This document shows, one piece after another, positions 47,953-63,815 of a stretch of DNA of 64,000 nucleotides (positions are counted from its first letter, which is position 1; the number at the start of each line of letters is the position of its first letter). The notes beneath the pieces were generated by a model, which made no database searches, was not told the DNA's origin, and worked only from the letters and a program-made list of their open reading frames with translations. The DNA lies in NCBI GenBank assembly GCA_009760855.2, contig WPIO01000018.1:4123001-4187000 (forward strand), in the 5' to 3' direction. The stretch is from Cristatella mucedo (lineage: Eukaryota > Bryozoa > Phylactolaemata > Cristatellidae). Both the position numbers and the translations under genes were made by a program.

Positions 47953-48385
47953 CGCCTGTACTGCACTTTGAAATGCGGGAGAGGCTCTCTTTGGGTTTGC
48001 AGGGAATAAGTGGTGCGATGGCCCACTTCAAATGCATTAGCACGCCATGCTAGGAAACCGCAGCGCTTCAAGCTCGGATACGGTCGATCCCGGCGCGGTA
48101 GTGGAGTGCGAGAGGACCGCTGAGCTGACCCGTTGCTTCTGGCTTTTAGCGGTTTGTATAAGTGGCAATAATCAGTTGCCTCTCCTACCTATTTGATCCG
48201 GCGAATGCCACAAGCCCGCTACGCGTCTTGGATCGGCTGAAATCCAATAGGCGGTACGCTGCAAGCGATCGCATCAATATGGCGGAAGTGAAGAGGTTTT
48301 AATAGCATATCCGTTACCCGGCAGCATTCTTTGAACGAACTCGTCGCACACTTTTACTGCAAAGTAGAATATTTAAGTCCTGTTG

Positions 48386-48560
<175 letters not shown>

Positions 48561-48689
48561 GTATAAGTATATATATATGTTCTGCATATTTATTAGTGTG
48601 TTCTCGAGTTCGACTTACCAGCTACTATATTGGTTACATTATGAGCTCGGAAGTTATTTCATTCCTTGGTTCGCGTGACGTGTCTTCGG

Positions 48690-48830
48690 TGTGCTTACAT
48701 GTGCTGAAATTGTACATGCTTACAAACCAATAGACGTGCTTACTCTCCAGCATATGTAAAATGCCTAGAAAGAGATTTAGGCCTCTTTGAGGGCCATATA
48801 GATAAGTTATTATTAGTAGTATTATTGAAA
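48690..48830 (+). mobile_element. LINE family A 3' tail, decayed
   Basis: GTGCTTACATGTGCTGAAAT, then AGCATATGTAAAATGCCTAG, AAAGAGATTTAGGCCTCTTT, GAGGGCCATATAGATAAG and TTATTAGTAGTATTATT. Confidence 0.65.
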
Positions 48831-54268
<5,438 letters not shown>

Positions 54269-54439
54269 GCTTCTCACTCTCCCTTTCGCTGCGTGAGATG
54301 ACGTCCGCTGGCCGCCGTATGCGTGCCGGAAGCTGCTTAAGCTTTGAGTGGGCAATAAAAAATGTACCTACGAGTCTTTGTGGCACTGGGGTGTTACAAA
54401 CGGAAATACATCTGCACCTGGGTGTTAGCCGGGGGGGGG

Positions 54440-54516
54440 GGTAAGGTGCTCGCTATTCACGATCCAGGTCGAGGGTTTGAGTCCTGCAGTGGGCGGTCTT
54501 TCTTTGCCCACTGCAA
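54440..54516 (+). mobile_element. tRNA-like SINE head joined to a LINE-A copy
   Basis: GGTAAGGTGCTCGCTATTCA, GATCCAGGTCGAGGGTTTGA, GTCCTGCAG (B box GGGTTTGAGTCC), then GCCCACTGCAAGCGGTGAT runs straight into the LINE-A GATAAAACCAACTTACTAGT sequence. A run of 10 G precedes the head. Confidence 0.55.
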
Positions 54517-55485
54517 GCGGTGATAAAACCAACTTACTAGTTATGGGCAAACCCAGTGTGATTCAAAAATTGAAAAGGCTAAAGCTCAAAATTGGCTCTG
54601 CCAGCATATCTCCAGTTGCATCAGCTCGAAATCTAGGTGTCATGTTCCAAAGCGACCTCTCGTTAGACGACCATATCAGCTCCACTGTCAAATCTGCCTA
54701 TTTTCAGCTTCATAACATTGCTAAAATTCGGGCTTGTTAAGATAAGGATACCACGTCCAAGTTGGGCCATGCATTTGTGACATCCCGACTTGACTTCTGT
54801 AACTCTTGCTGGCGCACCGGCATGTGCAATCAGGCAATTGCAGCTTGTGCAAAACTCTGCAGCTAGGCTTGTCTGTCGTGAACGTCGCAGTTGCCACATC
54901 ACACCACTTCTCGCCGACCTGCACTGGCTACAAGTCAAGCAACGGATCGACTTCAAGGTTTTGTCGCTTACTTTTAGGTCACTTCATTCTTTGGCTCCAG
55001 CTTATCTCTCAGATCTACTACCCCATCAGGCGAAGCATCGTACCACCCGCTTTTCGGAATCCAACAGTCTACCAATACCTCGTATAAACCTCAAATCCTT
55101 TGGAGACCGTGCACTTAATTCGTATGCTCCCAAAGCCTGGAACTCCCTGGAACTACTGACCTGCGTCAGAACATCCCCCTGACCTGACCATATTTAAGAA
55201 GAACTTAAAGACACACCTATTTAGGACAGCATATAGTGGGTCCCTGTGATTCGTCCTTCATGTGCGTATGGGTGCTGACACTGTGCATGCTGCCACTAAC
55301 CACACTTGCATGCTGACTCTGTGCATGTCACCCTTAACCATGTTATTCATGCTGTTTATCAAGCATGATATTACTCACCATTCAATCGCGTTTCCCTTTG
55401 CAGCAAATGTAAAGCGCCTAGGAAGAGATTGAGTTCTTTGAGGGCGCTTTATCAAGTGCATTATTATTATTATTATTATTATCCC
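54517..55485 (+). mobile_element. LINE family A copy, 5'-truncated
   Basis: DKTNLLVMGKPSVIQKLKRL, LGVMFQSDLSLDDHIS, YFQLHNIAKIRAC then a stop, a short deletion in the FCNSLLAGLPA region, LVQNSAARLVCRERRSCHIT, SLAPAYLSDLLPHQAKHRTT and a tail with AAAGCGCCTAGGAAGAGATT...GAGGGCGCTTTATCAAGTGC and ATT repeats. Close to the 44.8 kb copy. Confidence 0.88.
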
Positions 55486-55504
55486 TCACGTCATGGGCAC
55501 GTGT

Positions 55505-55870
55505 GCATGTATGTACGCATGCACCTCTGTCTGTAACTCAGCCATAAAAACTACTGCAGGAATTATGCAAGATAGTTTTGCATAGCGCACTCAAAGCCTA
55601 GACGGCTTTCGGTAAGCATTCAGTAGCTGGCAAACTTCATCTCACGCCAGAAAGAGAAGCTGAGAAGCATAGCTGAGTCAGGAGAACGATTTAGGTAGTG
55701 AGCAGCATGGAAGTAGCAGCTCAGAACGGCTGCAACGGATACGCTACGGTCGGCAGCAGGAGAGTCGATGTCATTGCGTTAGGGTTGAGAAAGTGATTTC
55801 CACAGGACCTGCAGAGCAAAAGCTTCTGTCGCCAACGGTCTTAAAGCGGAGGAGTGAGACAGCTAAGCCA
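55505..55870 (-). mobile_element. LINE family B 3' fragment, decayed
   Basis: Minus strand from about 55870: GACCGTTGGCGACAGAAGCT, a CAACGCAATGACATCGACTC-type region, CTGAGCTGCTACTTCCATGC, then GAGTGCGCTATGCAAAACTA and GAGTTACAGACAGAGGTGCA. TTACA repeats are lost. Confidence 0.7.
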
Positions 55871-56094
55871 AGTGCATTTCGTAGCCTCAGCCAAAATTAC
55901 GTGAATCTCGACCGCCATATGTATACGCCAAGCTTTGGCGGAAAATAACTCATCTGAGAAAATGATAATAATTTTATGCGCATGTTCCTGTCAGTTCAAC
56001 GGCGCAACCTCTCAGTAGCAATAAAATTCGAGAAGGCAACAGCAAAAACTGTCTGTTTGCGAGAGATTGAAATTTGCATCCGGTACTTGAAGTA
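55871..56094. other. Stretch without recognised features
   Basis: Nothing recognised. Confidence 0.4.
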
Positions 56095-56128
<34 letters not shown>

Positions 56129-56225
56129 GATTCGATACACCCTCAGATAACTCAATCTCTTTCTCGGCACTTTACATTTGCTGCAAAGGGTACGCTGTGC
56201 GATCTCAGGAAAAGGCTACAGCTAC
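56095..56225 (-). mobile_element. LINE family A 3' tail fragment
   Basis: Minus strand: TTTGCAGCAAATGTAAAGTG, CCGAGAAAGAGATTGAGTTA, TCTGAGGGTGTATCGAATCC then (ATT)n, about 10 units. Confidence 0.78.
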
Positions 56226-57267
56226 TCAACATCTAGCATGTCAGTCAATGGAATGGTCGACTCGACGTTAGCTCTCAAGGTAGGTATTACGAAAATTCGT
56301 CCACCTGGCTACATAAAGTTATACACCTAGCACACTGTTCATATATGTGCATATACTGTACATTCGTGTACAGGTAAGTATGCATATCCGTGCAGATCGG
56401 GTTCGTTACTCTTTTGGCATCTATGCACTTACCAATCGATTTAATACGGTAGCAACGATAGCGTGCCGTCGCATTCACCGTGCCTTAATTATGCTCTTCG
56501 GAGATTCGGCTGGATAAGCCATCTGAACTGCCTGGATATCTCGGTTTAAAGTAAACTCCGCGAAAATGCACTGGGATTACAATCGGCAATAGCAGATCGA
56601 CACCGGGCAGATCAGTACGCGAACTGGATGAGGCAAAGCGGCAGAAGTGGACTGCGAGGCCACTAAGTGTATGGGTAGCGCTCGTGAATATAAACGAATC
56701 GGCAGCAGCCGCGTGAAACTTACCAGGCGCCGAAGTGCGACGCTCTAAGCTTTATACTTCCGGCGGCTTTTGAGGGAGAAAAAAGCAACGCGCCGGTCAA
56801 CCGGGTGCTGGAATACTGGGCTTCTTGGGACTAATTAGTTGCTTCCACAAACAACACTACCTGTCGAAGATCCCGCAGAAGGAACTTGTTTAGAGTTTTT
56901 CGAGCAGCGTACAACTGGAAAGCAACCGTCTAGCGTCCCGCCAAGGCGATATCCTGCTCAGCGCACAGCCGATATACAGCGAACGATTGCAGGCAGCCGC
57001 ACTAAACACCGAACACGGCTCTCTAGTTTTCCGAATGAAATCAAACAAGCGCAGACGCAAAATGCTTTGGTATCGCTTAAATAGCTCCGGCGCTAATTGG
57101 GAATGAGAGTATACGCCAAGAGGATCGAGCGGCCAGGTGCACGCCCCAGCCTCACACGGAGGGCCAGGTACTACAACTTCGAGCCACCTTAGCCTAGACA
57201 TAAAGCGCACTACGCAGACTGGATAAAGGCGCACTACGCACTACCACCTTACCGCATCCAGCTATTA

Positions 57268-57269
<2 letters not shown>
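56226..57269. other. Stretch without recognised features
   Basis: An 81-codon plus-strand frame at 56839-57084 is not recognised. Confidence 0.35.

Positions 57270-57311
<42 letters not shown>
57270..57311. repeat. TA microsatellite
   Basis: About 20 TA units, followed by a short GA tract. Confidence 0.95.
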
Positions 57312-57314
<3 letters not shown>

Positions 57315-57399
57315 GAGAGAGAGGAGAGGATTGAGACTGCAAAAGAGGAATTGCTCTAAGCCACGGTATCAGAATGCGTGATCTCTAAGTAAGACTCGG

Positions 57400-59508
57400 T
57401 GGACGTGGAATGCGTACCGCCGCCGCCGCCAATGCGAAACCTACGGCCCAACGCTGCAGCTAAGCTACCTTCTACGAAACCGGCGGTGAAATGGACGTCG
57501 GGAGCTGGGGTTCCGCCGCACGGGTATTCCTCGGTTCGATCAGCTGCGTCTAGAATGGACAGAGGTTTTCGTAATTGCAACTGTCGATGTAACCTCGAGC
57601 TGTCATCCGGAGCGATTGAATGAAGCGCTCGCTCACAATTCGAAGGAAAGTACCGCCAGGCTGGCGCGGCGTCGATAGGAGCCGGGGCGGATGAATTTCC
57701 TCCATCAACTCGAGCGGCGCCCCTAGTATTTATTAACCAGTCGGCGGGGAGAGCTGAACGCGATTTTTGCCGCCGTCACTTGGCAGAGCCGCGGTAGCTC
57801 GCTCGGTCACCGCCGCTTTCTTCTACCAGCCTTCTATCGCGGCCTAGAGGGATGTAGGAAGCTGGCGAGTAGTAGAGGCGCGCGTCTCCTTCAGCTTTCG
57901 CTCGCGTGCAGCCAAACTTTGGTGCAGGAGGTGCAAAGAGCAGAGAGCAGAAAGCGCTAGTGGCTAGAAAGCGCGCCGCCGCCGCCGCCGTTAGACGCCG
58001 AGCGCTGGCCATTAAGCGGATGTGAGTAAGCGTTCGGTTTGCGTTCGACTCAAACTGGGGGCGGGGGAGGAGGCACCAACGAAAGCTGGCTGCTGCAGCT
58101 GCACCAGCCGCAGCTGAGGCTTCCCGTCAGAGAAGCCGCTGTACCTGCGTTAGATGCAGCTGTTAGGTCTGCGAAAGACCGATGAGGCCGACGACGGCGG
58201 CGCCGCGGCCGACGATGGAAAGCTCACGTGATATATGCGCAACTGCCTAAATGCACAGCAGCGGTGCGTGCGGATTATCGCGCGCCGAGGCATGGTTACG
58301 GCAAGCGCACGGCTTGGCGCTACCGGAGCGAATCGCGCGAGAGCGTCGACGTCAGCTTCGAAACCGCGCCGCCGCCGCCGCCGCCGCGATTCGATCGCTC
58401 GCTAAAAGCAGACGCTTGAAGAGAGCGCCGAGCCCGGGCACGTCACGTGCTCTCGCGCGCGCTCGCTGGTGCGCACGCGTCAACGCTCGCCGTCAACGCT
58501 CGCGCTGCGCGCGCGGAGGACGCCCAGAGCAGCGCGTACGCGCGAGCACCGACGCAAAACGCGCCCGCATTCGCTGCGGCTAATGTGCAAGTTAGACTGC
58601 GTTTAGATAGCCGCTACTGCTGCAGCTTCCGCGCGCGTAGCAGCGCCGACCGGCAGGGCGTCGGGTTCCGAGCGGCTTCCCTCCCTCCCCCCCCCCAAGA
58701 GGCGACCGATCCCACCCCGAGCCGTTTAACGGGGGCGGCGCGACCGAAAGCGTCCACCGTGCGCCGCCGCCCGCAGCAAATCGCAGTAGCGAAACCGCGA
58801 GCAAAGCACTACTACTCGCTGGCCGCGCCGCAGAGTAGAAAGCGCCGAGAGACCGGAAGTGTGGGGACGAGCGGACTCGGTCGCTGCAATAACTTCGCTG
58901 CCAATCGATCCGATCGCCTAACGACGACAAGCGTGGGTGACGAGGCGACGCGCCTCGGGCCCACGGGCACCCGCGCGCCCCCTCGTCGCCGACGAGCAGC
59001 CGGCGGTCAAAAGAAGAACGCGCCGGATTCGGCGAGCGAACTCCGCGGACCAACATCAAAGCCCGGATGCACCGAATCGCGATAAAATAGCGACGGTGCG
59101 CACCGGCGGCGGCGGCGGGGCATCGCACGAACAGCTCGCGAGCGACAATCGGGCCATCAGCGGAGAGATTGATTATGCACGAATCGACTCTAAACGCGAG
59201 AACAATGCCACCACTGCCGCCGGCGGCCCGCTGAGCGGTGCGCCGCCGCTCAAATGGCCACTTCAAGCCCGCGATGACGCCTTTGAGCCTTCGCAGAACT
59301 GAGACGCGGCGAGTCCCCGCCACAAACCCACCCCAATGACGAAACGAAGCCGGGCGTGGGCGGCGCGATAACCGGATGCGCGGCGGCGCGATAACCGGGT
59401 GCGCATGCGAGCTCGAGAGCCGGGGCAATCGCCGGCCTCAGTGTAGCCGCGCCGCCGCCGCAGCGGCGGCGGCTACAGAGTGACAGCGAGAGAACTGCAC
59501 TCGCTCAC
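57400..59508. promoter_or_regulatory. CpG-rich stretch, candidate promoter or CpG island
   Basis: Dense in CG dinucleotides, GCCGCC runs and few stops, so frames of over 200 codons appear on both strands by chance. It lies immediately 3' of the candidate exon at 59509-59626. It may mark a promoter on either strand. Confidence 0.35.
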
Positions 59509-59626
59509 CTGGACGGCGACGCGTTCACGGTAACGGCGATCTTGCCGGTGGGAGCGGTGGGAGGCACCGAATGCGAAGCGTTGTTCGACCGCGCCAGAAC
59601 CTCTTCGAACTGTCGCTTATGCAATC
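59509..59626 (-). CDS. Probable downstream exon of the PPP1R42-like gene
   Basis: Acceptor CGTTTGCAG|GATTGC and donor TCCAG|GTGAGC bound 118 nt that are open in the frame needed after 63395 (C + GA = Arg). The peptide begins LHKRQFEEVLARSNNASHSV, followed by PPTAPTGKIAVTVNASPS. The splice sites are strong, the phase fits and the composition is protein-like, but I do not recognise the sequence. It could instead be an upstream exon of the KY gene, which lies on the same strand. Another frame here belongs to a 510-codon ORF made by the adjacent minisatellite; that frame is rejected. No following exon was found to the left. Confidence 0.5.
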
Positions 59627-59954
59627 CTGCAAACGACGCCAAATGGGAGCCAGTTGTTCGCGAAGGCGGGCGGCAGCGGCGGCGGCAGGCAGCGGCGGCT
59701 GACAGGCAGCGGCTGGCGGCAGCGACGGCGGCAGGCAGCGGCGGGCGGCAGCGGCGGGCGGCAGCGGTGGGTGGTAGCGGTGGGCGGCAGCGGCGGGCGC
59801 AGACAGTCGAGCCAACGCGCGGGCGGCGAAGGGCGCTTCGCAGCCGAGCATCAGGCGACCTGCTGAGTCAAGGACGGCGAGCGACAGGAGATCGCCATTT
59901 ACGGGTGGACAAGGACGGACAGGGAGAGAGCGACAAGGTGAATGCAGTGAGGGG

Positions 59955-60770
59955 AGAAAAAAGGGATGAACAGACACAGAGAGTGGAGGTAAGAGAAAAA
60001 AGGGATGAACAGACAGAGAGTGGAGGTAAGAGAAAAAAGGGAGGAACAGACAGAGAGTGGAGGTAAGAGAAAAAAGGGATGAACAGACAGAGAGTGGAGG
60101 TAAGAGAAAAAAGGGAGGAACAGACAGAGAGTGGAGGTAAGAGAAAAAAGGGAGGAACAGACAGAGAGTGGAGGTAAGAGAAAAAAGGGAGGAACAGACA
60201 GAGAGTGGAGGTAAGAGAAAAAAGGGAGGAACAGACAGAGAGTGGAGGTAAGAGAAAAAAGGGATGAACAGACAGAGAGTGGAGGTAAGAGAAAAAAGGG
60301 ATGAACAGACAGAGAGTGGAGGTAAGAGAAAAAAGAAAAAAGGGATGAACAGACAGAGAGTGGAGGTAAGAGAAAAAAGGGATGAACAGACAGAGAGTGG
60401 AGGTAAGAGAAAAAAGGGATGAACAGACAGAGAGTGGAGGTAAGAGAGAAAAAAGGGATGAACAGACAGAGAGTGGAGGTAAGAGAAAAAAGGGAGGAAC
60501 AGACAGAGAGTGGAGGTAAGAGAAAAAAAGGGAGGAACAGACAGAGAGGAACAGACAGGTAAGGTAAGAGAAAAAAGGGATGAACAGACAGAGAGTGGAG
60601 GTAAGAAAAAAAAGGGATGAACAGACAGAGAGTGGAGGTAAGAGAAAAAAGGGATGAACAGACAGAGAGTGGAGGTAAGAGAAAAAAGGGATGAACAGAC
60701 AGAGAGTGGAGGTAAGAGAAAAAAGGGATGAACAGACAGAGAGTGGAGGTAAGAGAAAAAAGGGAGGAAA
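59955..60770. repeat. 37-bp minisatellite, about 21 units
   Basis: Unit GATGAACAGACAGAGAGTGG then AGGTAAGAGAAAAAAGG, with a common GAGGAACAG variant and length changes in the A-run. Because 37 is not a multiple of three, all three minus-strand frames stay open and give the same Ser/Leu/Phe-rich motifs in rotation, including a 510-codon artefact ORF. It lies in the intron between 59626 and 63395. Confidence 0.97.
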
Positions 60771-61369
60771 GAGAGGAGGCAGGGGATCAAGAGTGAGGTG
60801 ATAGAGTGCGGAGAGAAAGAGCAGATGGGTGACAGAGAGAAATTGAAGACAGAAAGACAGAAGAAAAGAGATACTTGAGTTAAATTGGCAAACAAAAGGA
60901 GTGAGAGAGAGAGGGGGAAAGAGAGTTGGGGAGAGAGGGCAAGAGCAAAAGACAGCGTATAGCCGACCGATTTCACCGAGCAAGGAAGGCGATAAATGCA
61001 AGGCCTATAAGCACGGTTGTTGCAGCTAAAAGCGAGAAGGGGATTAGAACGTACCAAAAGGGGTAGCGAGCCCTAACAATCCTCTTGGACACTGGTGCGA
61101 GCGCTCGCGTGCTTACGCCGATTAAGTCCTGCATGCAAGCTGAAACAGCCGTTTGATACATCACTACTTTCTACACCGCACACGATCGAACCACCGTTTT
61201 GCACTAATATATCCCCGACGATGTAGCGATCCAAATAAATTCGGACAGCAGTGTAGCTACGATTTTGTCCGCACGTCTGGCGGCCTCCGTTAGAGTACCG
61301 GAGCAGTAATTATGACTGCGAGGATGGTCTGCCAAAATTCGCGCACATTCCTTCAGTCGCTATCGCTAT
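60771..61369. other. Intronic stretch without recognised features
   Basis: GA-rich to about 60960, then unrecognised. Confidence 0.4.
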
Positions 61370-61492
61370 AGTGCATGATTTTACTTACCATTCAATTGCA
61401 TTTCACTTTACAGCAAATGTAAAGTGCCTAGAGAGAGATTAAGTTCTCTGAGGGCGCTTTATCAAGTGAATTATTATTATTATTATTATTAC
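61370..61492 (+). mobile_element. LINE family A 3' tail fragment
   Basis: GCATGATTTTACTTACCATT, GCAAATGTAAAGTGCCTAGA, GAGAGATTAAGTTCTCTGAG, GGCGCTTTATCAAGTGAATT and ATT repeats. Confidence 0.82.
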
Positions 61493-61839
61493 CTTCAAAA
61501 AAACTGTATACATTAGCCTTTCATCTGGACATTCCTACTGTCGATTCAAAGTTGGCGTCGCTAGCGCTTCTGCGATGTATACCTCCAGTTAAGTGTATGC
61601 CCCCAGGTAACTATATGCCCCAGGTAATTGTGTGCCCCGGATAAGTGTACGACCCCCAAGTGAGTAGCGCCTCGTTTCAAAGTAATCTAAGCTCGGTCTA
61701 AACGGGAAACGAAAACAGCGCCAAACACTACAGTCAAAAATCGCGTAGCGGCGTGCGGAACTCTTTTGGTATACAATGTTAGGGCACTAGCGGATTATAT
61801 GCCATATACACAAGAGTTATGAATTCGGGACTTAAGTGA

Positions 61840-61920
61840 AAGTCAAATGTAAAGCACCTAGAAAGAGATTGGGTTCTCTGAGGACGCTATATCAAATGTA
61901 CTATTATCATTATAATTAAA
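61840..61920 (+). mobile_element. LINE family A 3' tail fragment, very short
   Basis: AAATGTAAAGCACCTAGAAA, GAGATTGGGTTCTCTGAGGA, CGCTATATCAAATGTACTAT. Only about 75 nt of the element. Confidence 0.7.
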
Positions 61921-62284
61921 GCCAGCATCCGACAGCGGCCTAGCCGACAACCCGGGCGTCCAACGCCGACTGTCGCTCTACAGCCGCTACGCGGCGCGCG
62001 TGCAGCCCCGCCGCCCGATGGAAAAGAGCGGCTGAGCACAGGGGCAACCAAGCCGACACTCTCCAACGGTCCATTTATAAGCACGCTAGCAGCTCGGAGA
62101 GCCTCGTTTATACCTCTACTAATTAAAGCGAGAAAGTCCGTCACGCCGCGAGATGGCGCGCCTGCGTCAGGTGGTAAGATGGCGCACTTACGTCAAGCGG
62201 CTGGATGGCCCAGCGTGGTCTTCCACGACGGGATGTAATATATGAGTCAGCGAGCGAAACAGGTCCACAAGCAGCGAGCTGCTC
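61921..62284. other. Intronic stretch without recognised features
   Basis: Two GGTAAGATGGCGC-like motifs lie about 20 nt apart near 62150-62190; nothing else. Confidence 0.35.
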
Positions 62285-62425
62285 GTAGCGGCAGAAGAGC
62301 GTTAGCGCCCGCCACACACACACCCCACCCCCCCCCCAACCAGCTCGCAGCCAGCGGGCAATAAAGAGTTGCCTGATCGTAGGACTCGAACCCACGTCTT
62401 TTGTCGCAAAGCGTGCGGACTCCAG
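62285..62425 (-). mobile_element. tRNA-derived SINE (family T)
   Basis: Minus strand: GACGTGGGTTCGAGTCCTAC (B box), GATCAGGCAACTCTTTATTG, CCCGCTGGCTGCGAGCTGG, a G-rich run, then GGGCGCTAACGCTCTTCTGC. Order of parts matches the other family-T copies. An in-place A box is not obvious. Confidence 0.6.
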
Positions 62426-62472
62426 CGAGCGAGCCGAGCCACGCCGTTCGAAGTAAGGACGAGCGCGTAGAT

Positions 62473-62625
62473 CGGTGGCTCTCAACCTTGCTAATGCAGC
62501 GCGACCCTTTAATACAGTTCTTCATGCTGTGGCGACCCCGAACCATAAAGTTATTGCGTGCCAAATGTGGAAATGCGCGTTTTCCGACGGTCTCTGGCGA
62601 CCCCTGCGCAGGCTGAGAACCGCTA
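62473..62625. mobile_element. hAT miniature element resembling SPIN/URR1
   Basis: 153 bp. Left end CGGTGGCTCTCAACC and inverted right end TAGCGGTTCTCAGCC fit the CAGCGGTTCTCAACC terminus of the Charlie/SPIN-type hAT group. The flanks GCGTAGAT and GCGCAAGT agree at 5 of 8 positions, with three transitions, as a decayed 8-bp target duplication. Inside, GCGACCCTTTAATACAGTTC and CTGTGGCGACCCC...AACCATAAAGTTATT, then TTTTCCGACGGTCT...GGCGACCCCTG, are in the order I recall for SPIN-related non-autonomous elements of vertebrates. That comparison is from memory. Confidence 0.7.
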
Positions 62626-63394
62626 GCGCAAGTGGACACGTGGGCACGCGCGCCCTCACACGCCGACGTAGCCGACGAGCGCTGCGGAAGCAGCGAGGGA
62701 AACAGGCTCGCCCGCGGCGTAGGCGGCAGAGCCGGCGGCGTAGGCGGCAGAGCCGGCGGCGGCGGCGGCAGAGCCGGCGGCGGCGCGAGCGCGACGCTCC
62801 ATTTACCTGGCATGACGTAGGACGAGATCTTGCTGGCGTAAGTCGCCGCCGAGTGAGCTGCAACACGAGCTCTGCTCCGTGAGCGCCGCGCGCGGGCAGC
62901 TCTCCCTCTGCAGCCAAGCGCTCGCGCGCGGCGGCGCGCACACGACGATCGCCAGCGAGCCAGACCGTACGACGCCGCCGCCGCCGCGGCCGCCGCGATT
63001 GGCCCGACCCAAGCCGCGCGTTCGCGGACGCGCGACCGGAGAGGCATCCGTTTACAAGTATCGAAGAACCAACGGAAAAACGAAGGTCTGAATTAGGACC
63101 CGGGATGGCTTTTCGGCGGCTGGCGAGTCTTTCGGTAGCTGCGCTCCTCCGCGGCCTCATCGAGGCACCGCACCGGAGCAGCTGCAGCCAGCCAACCCGG
63201 CCTCCCAGCCACCAGCCCCCAGCCCCCCTGCGAAGCAGCGCCCGCGATTCTCAGCCGAGGCTACCATCGCAGCCGTTCGTTTCCTCACAGGGCGCCGACG
63301 ACAAGTAGCGGGCTAGCGCGCGAGCCTCGCCGGAAGCGGGCCGCTGGCAGCCAGCGGCCCGCTCTGGCTGCCAGCGCAAGGCGACGCATCTTAC
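62626..63394. other. CpG-rich intronic stretch
   Basis: A short GGCGTAGGCGGCAGAGCC tandem repeat at 62718-62785 (15 to 18-bp steps). Frames on both strands are long only because stops are rare. Confidence 0.45.
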
Positions 63395-63538
63395 GCGCAG
63401 GTCCGTGCAGCGCTTGGTCGCCGCCGCCGCCGCCGTCGGCCGCTTCCGTCTTTTTCTTGCTCTGCGCTTCCCGCGAGGCCTGCCAGCTTTCGAGGAACTT
63501 CCTCGAGGTGTCGGTTATCTCTTTGTCGTCCAGGACCT
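63395..63538 (-). CDS. PPP1R42: PPP1R42/LRRC67-like gene, post-LRR exon
   Basis: Acceptor GTTTTGCAG|AGGTCC joins the previous exon (CTA G + AG) to give LEVLDDKEITDTSRKFLESW, then QASREAQSKKK and an acidic/Gly-rich end. This is the conserved helix after the LRR cap in PPP1R42. The donor I chose, GCGC|GTAAGA at 63394, leaves phase 1, which fits the candidate exon at 59509-59626. The open frame otherwise continues to a stop at 63285 with basic low-complexity residues. A terminal exon with that stop is the alternative, and then the next entry would not belong to this gene. Intron to the upstream exon is only 277 nt. Confidence 0.78.
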
Positions 63539-63815
63539 CTGCAAAACAGCGACCCGTCGTCGGAAGCTGCTCGCTGCTGTCTCGGCGTCTCGGCCGGCGG
63601 CACTGCGTCGGCCGAGCCGTTCGCCTCGCAGGCCGCTCGTCGCGTCGCGACGCGGACGACGCGTGCGACTCCTCGAGGCTCGCTAGCACGACGGGCCGCT
63701 CGCTGCCGACTCGCTCAAGCAGAGCCCGACCCCCGACCCCCGGGCGAGCCCAGCGGCACCGGCTTCGCTGAGCGGGCGTCGCGAGCGAGCGAGCGAGCGC
63801 ACGCGTGCTCTGCAC

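Noticed and set aside
59955-60770. CRISPR-like array
   Set aside because: Units are directly adjacent with no spacers; it is a tandem minisatellite in animal DNA.
59525-61057. 510-codon minus-strand ORF
   Set aside because: Made by the 37-bp minisatellite, which is open in every minus frame; the real exon at 59509-59626 uses another frame.
62522-63160. 212-codon Arg-rich minus frame
   Set aside because: GC-rich intron of the LRR gene overlapping the hAT miniature element; no motif.
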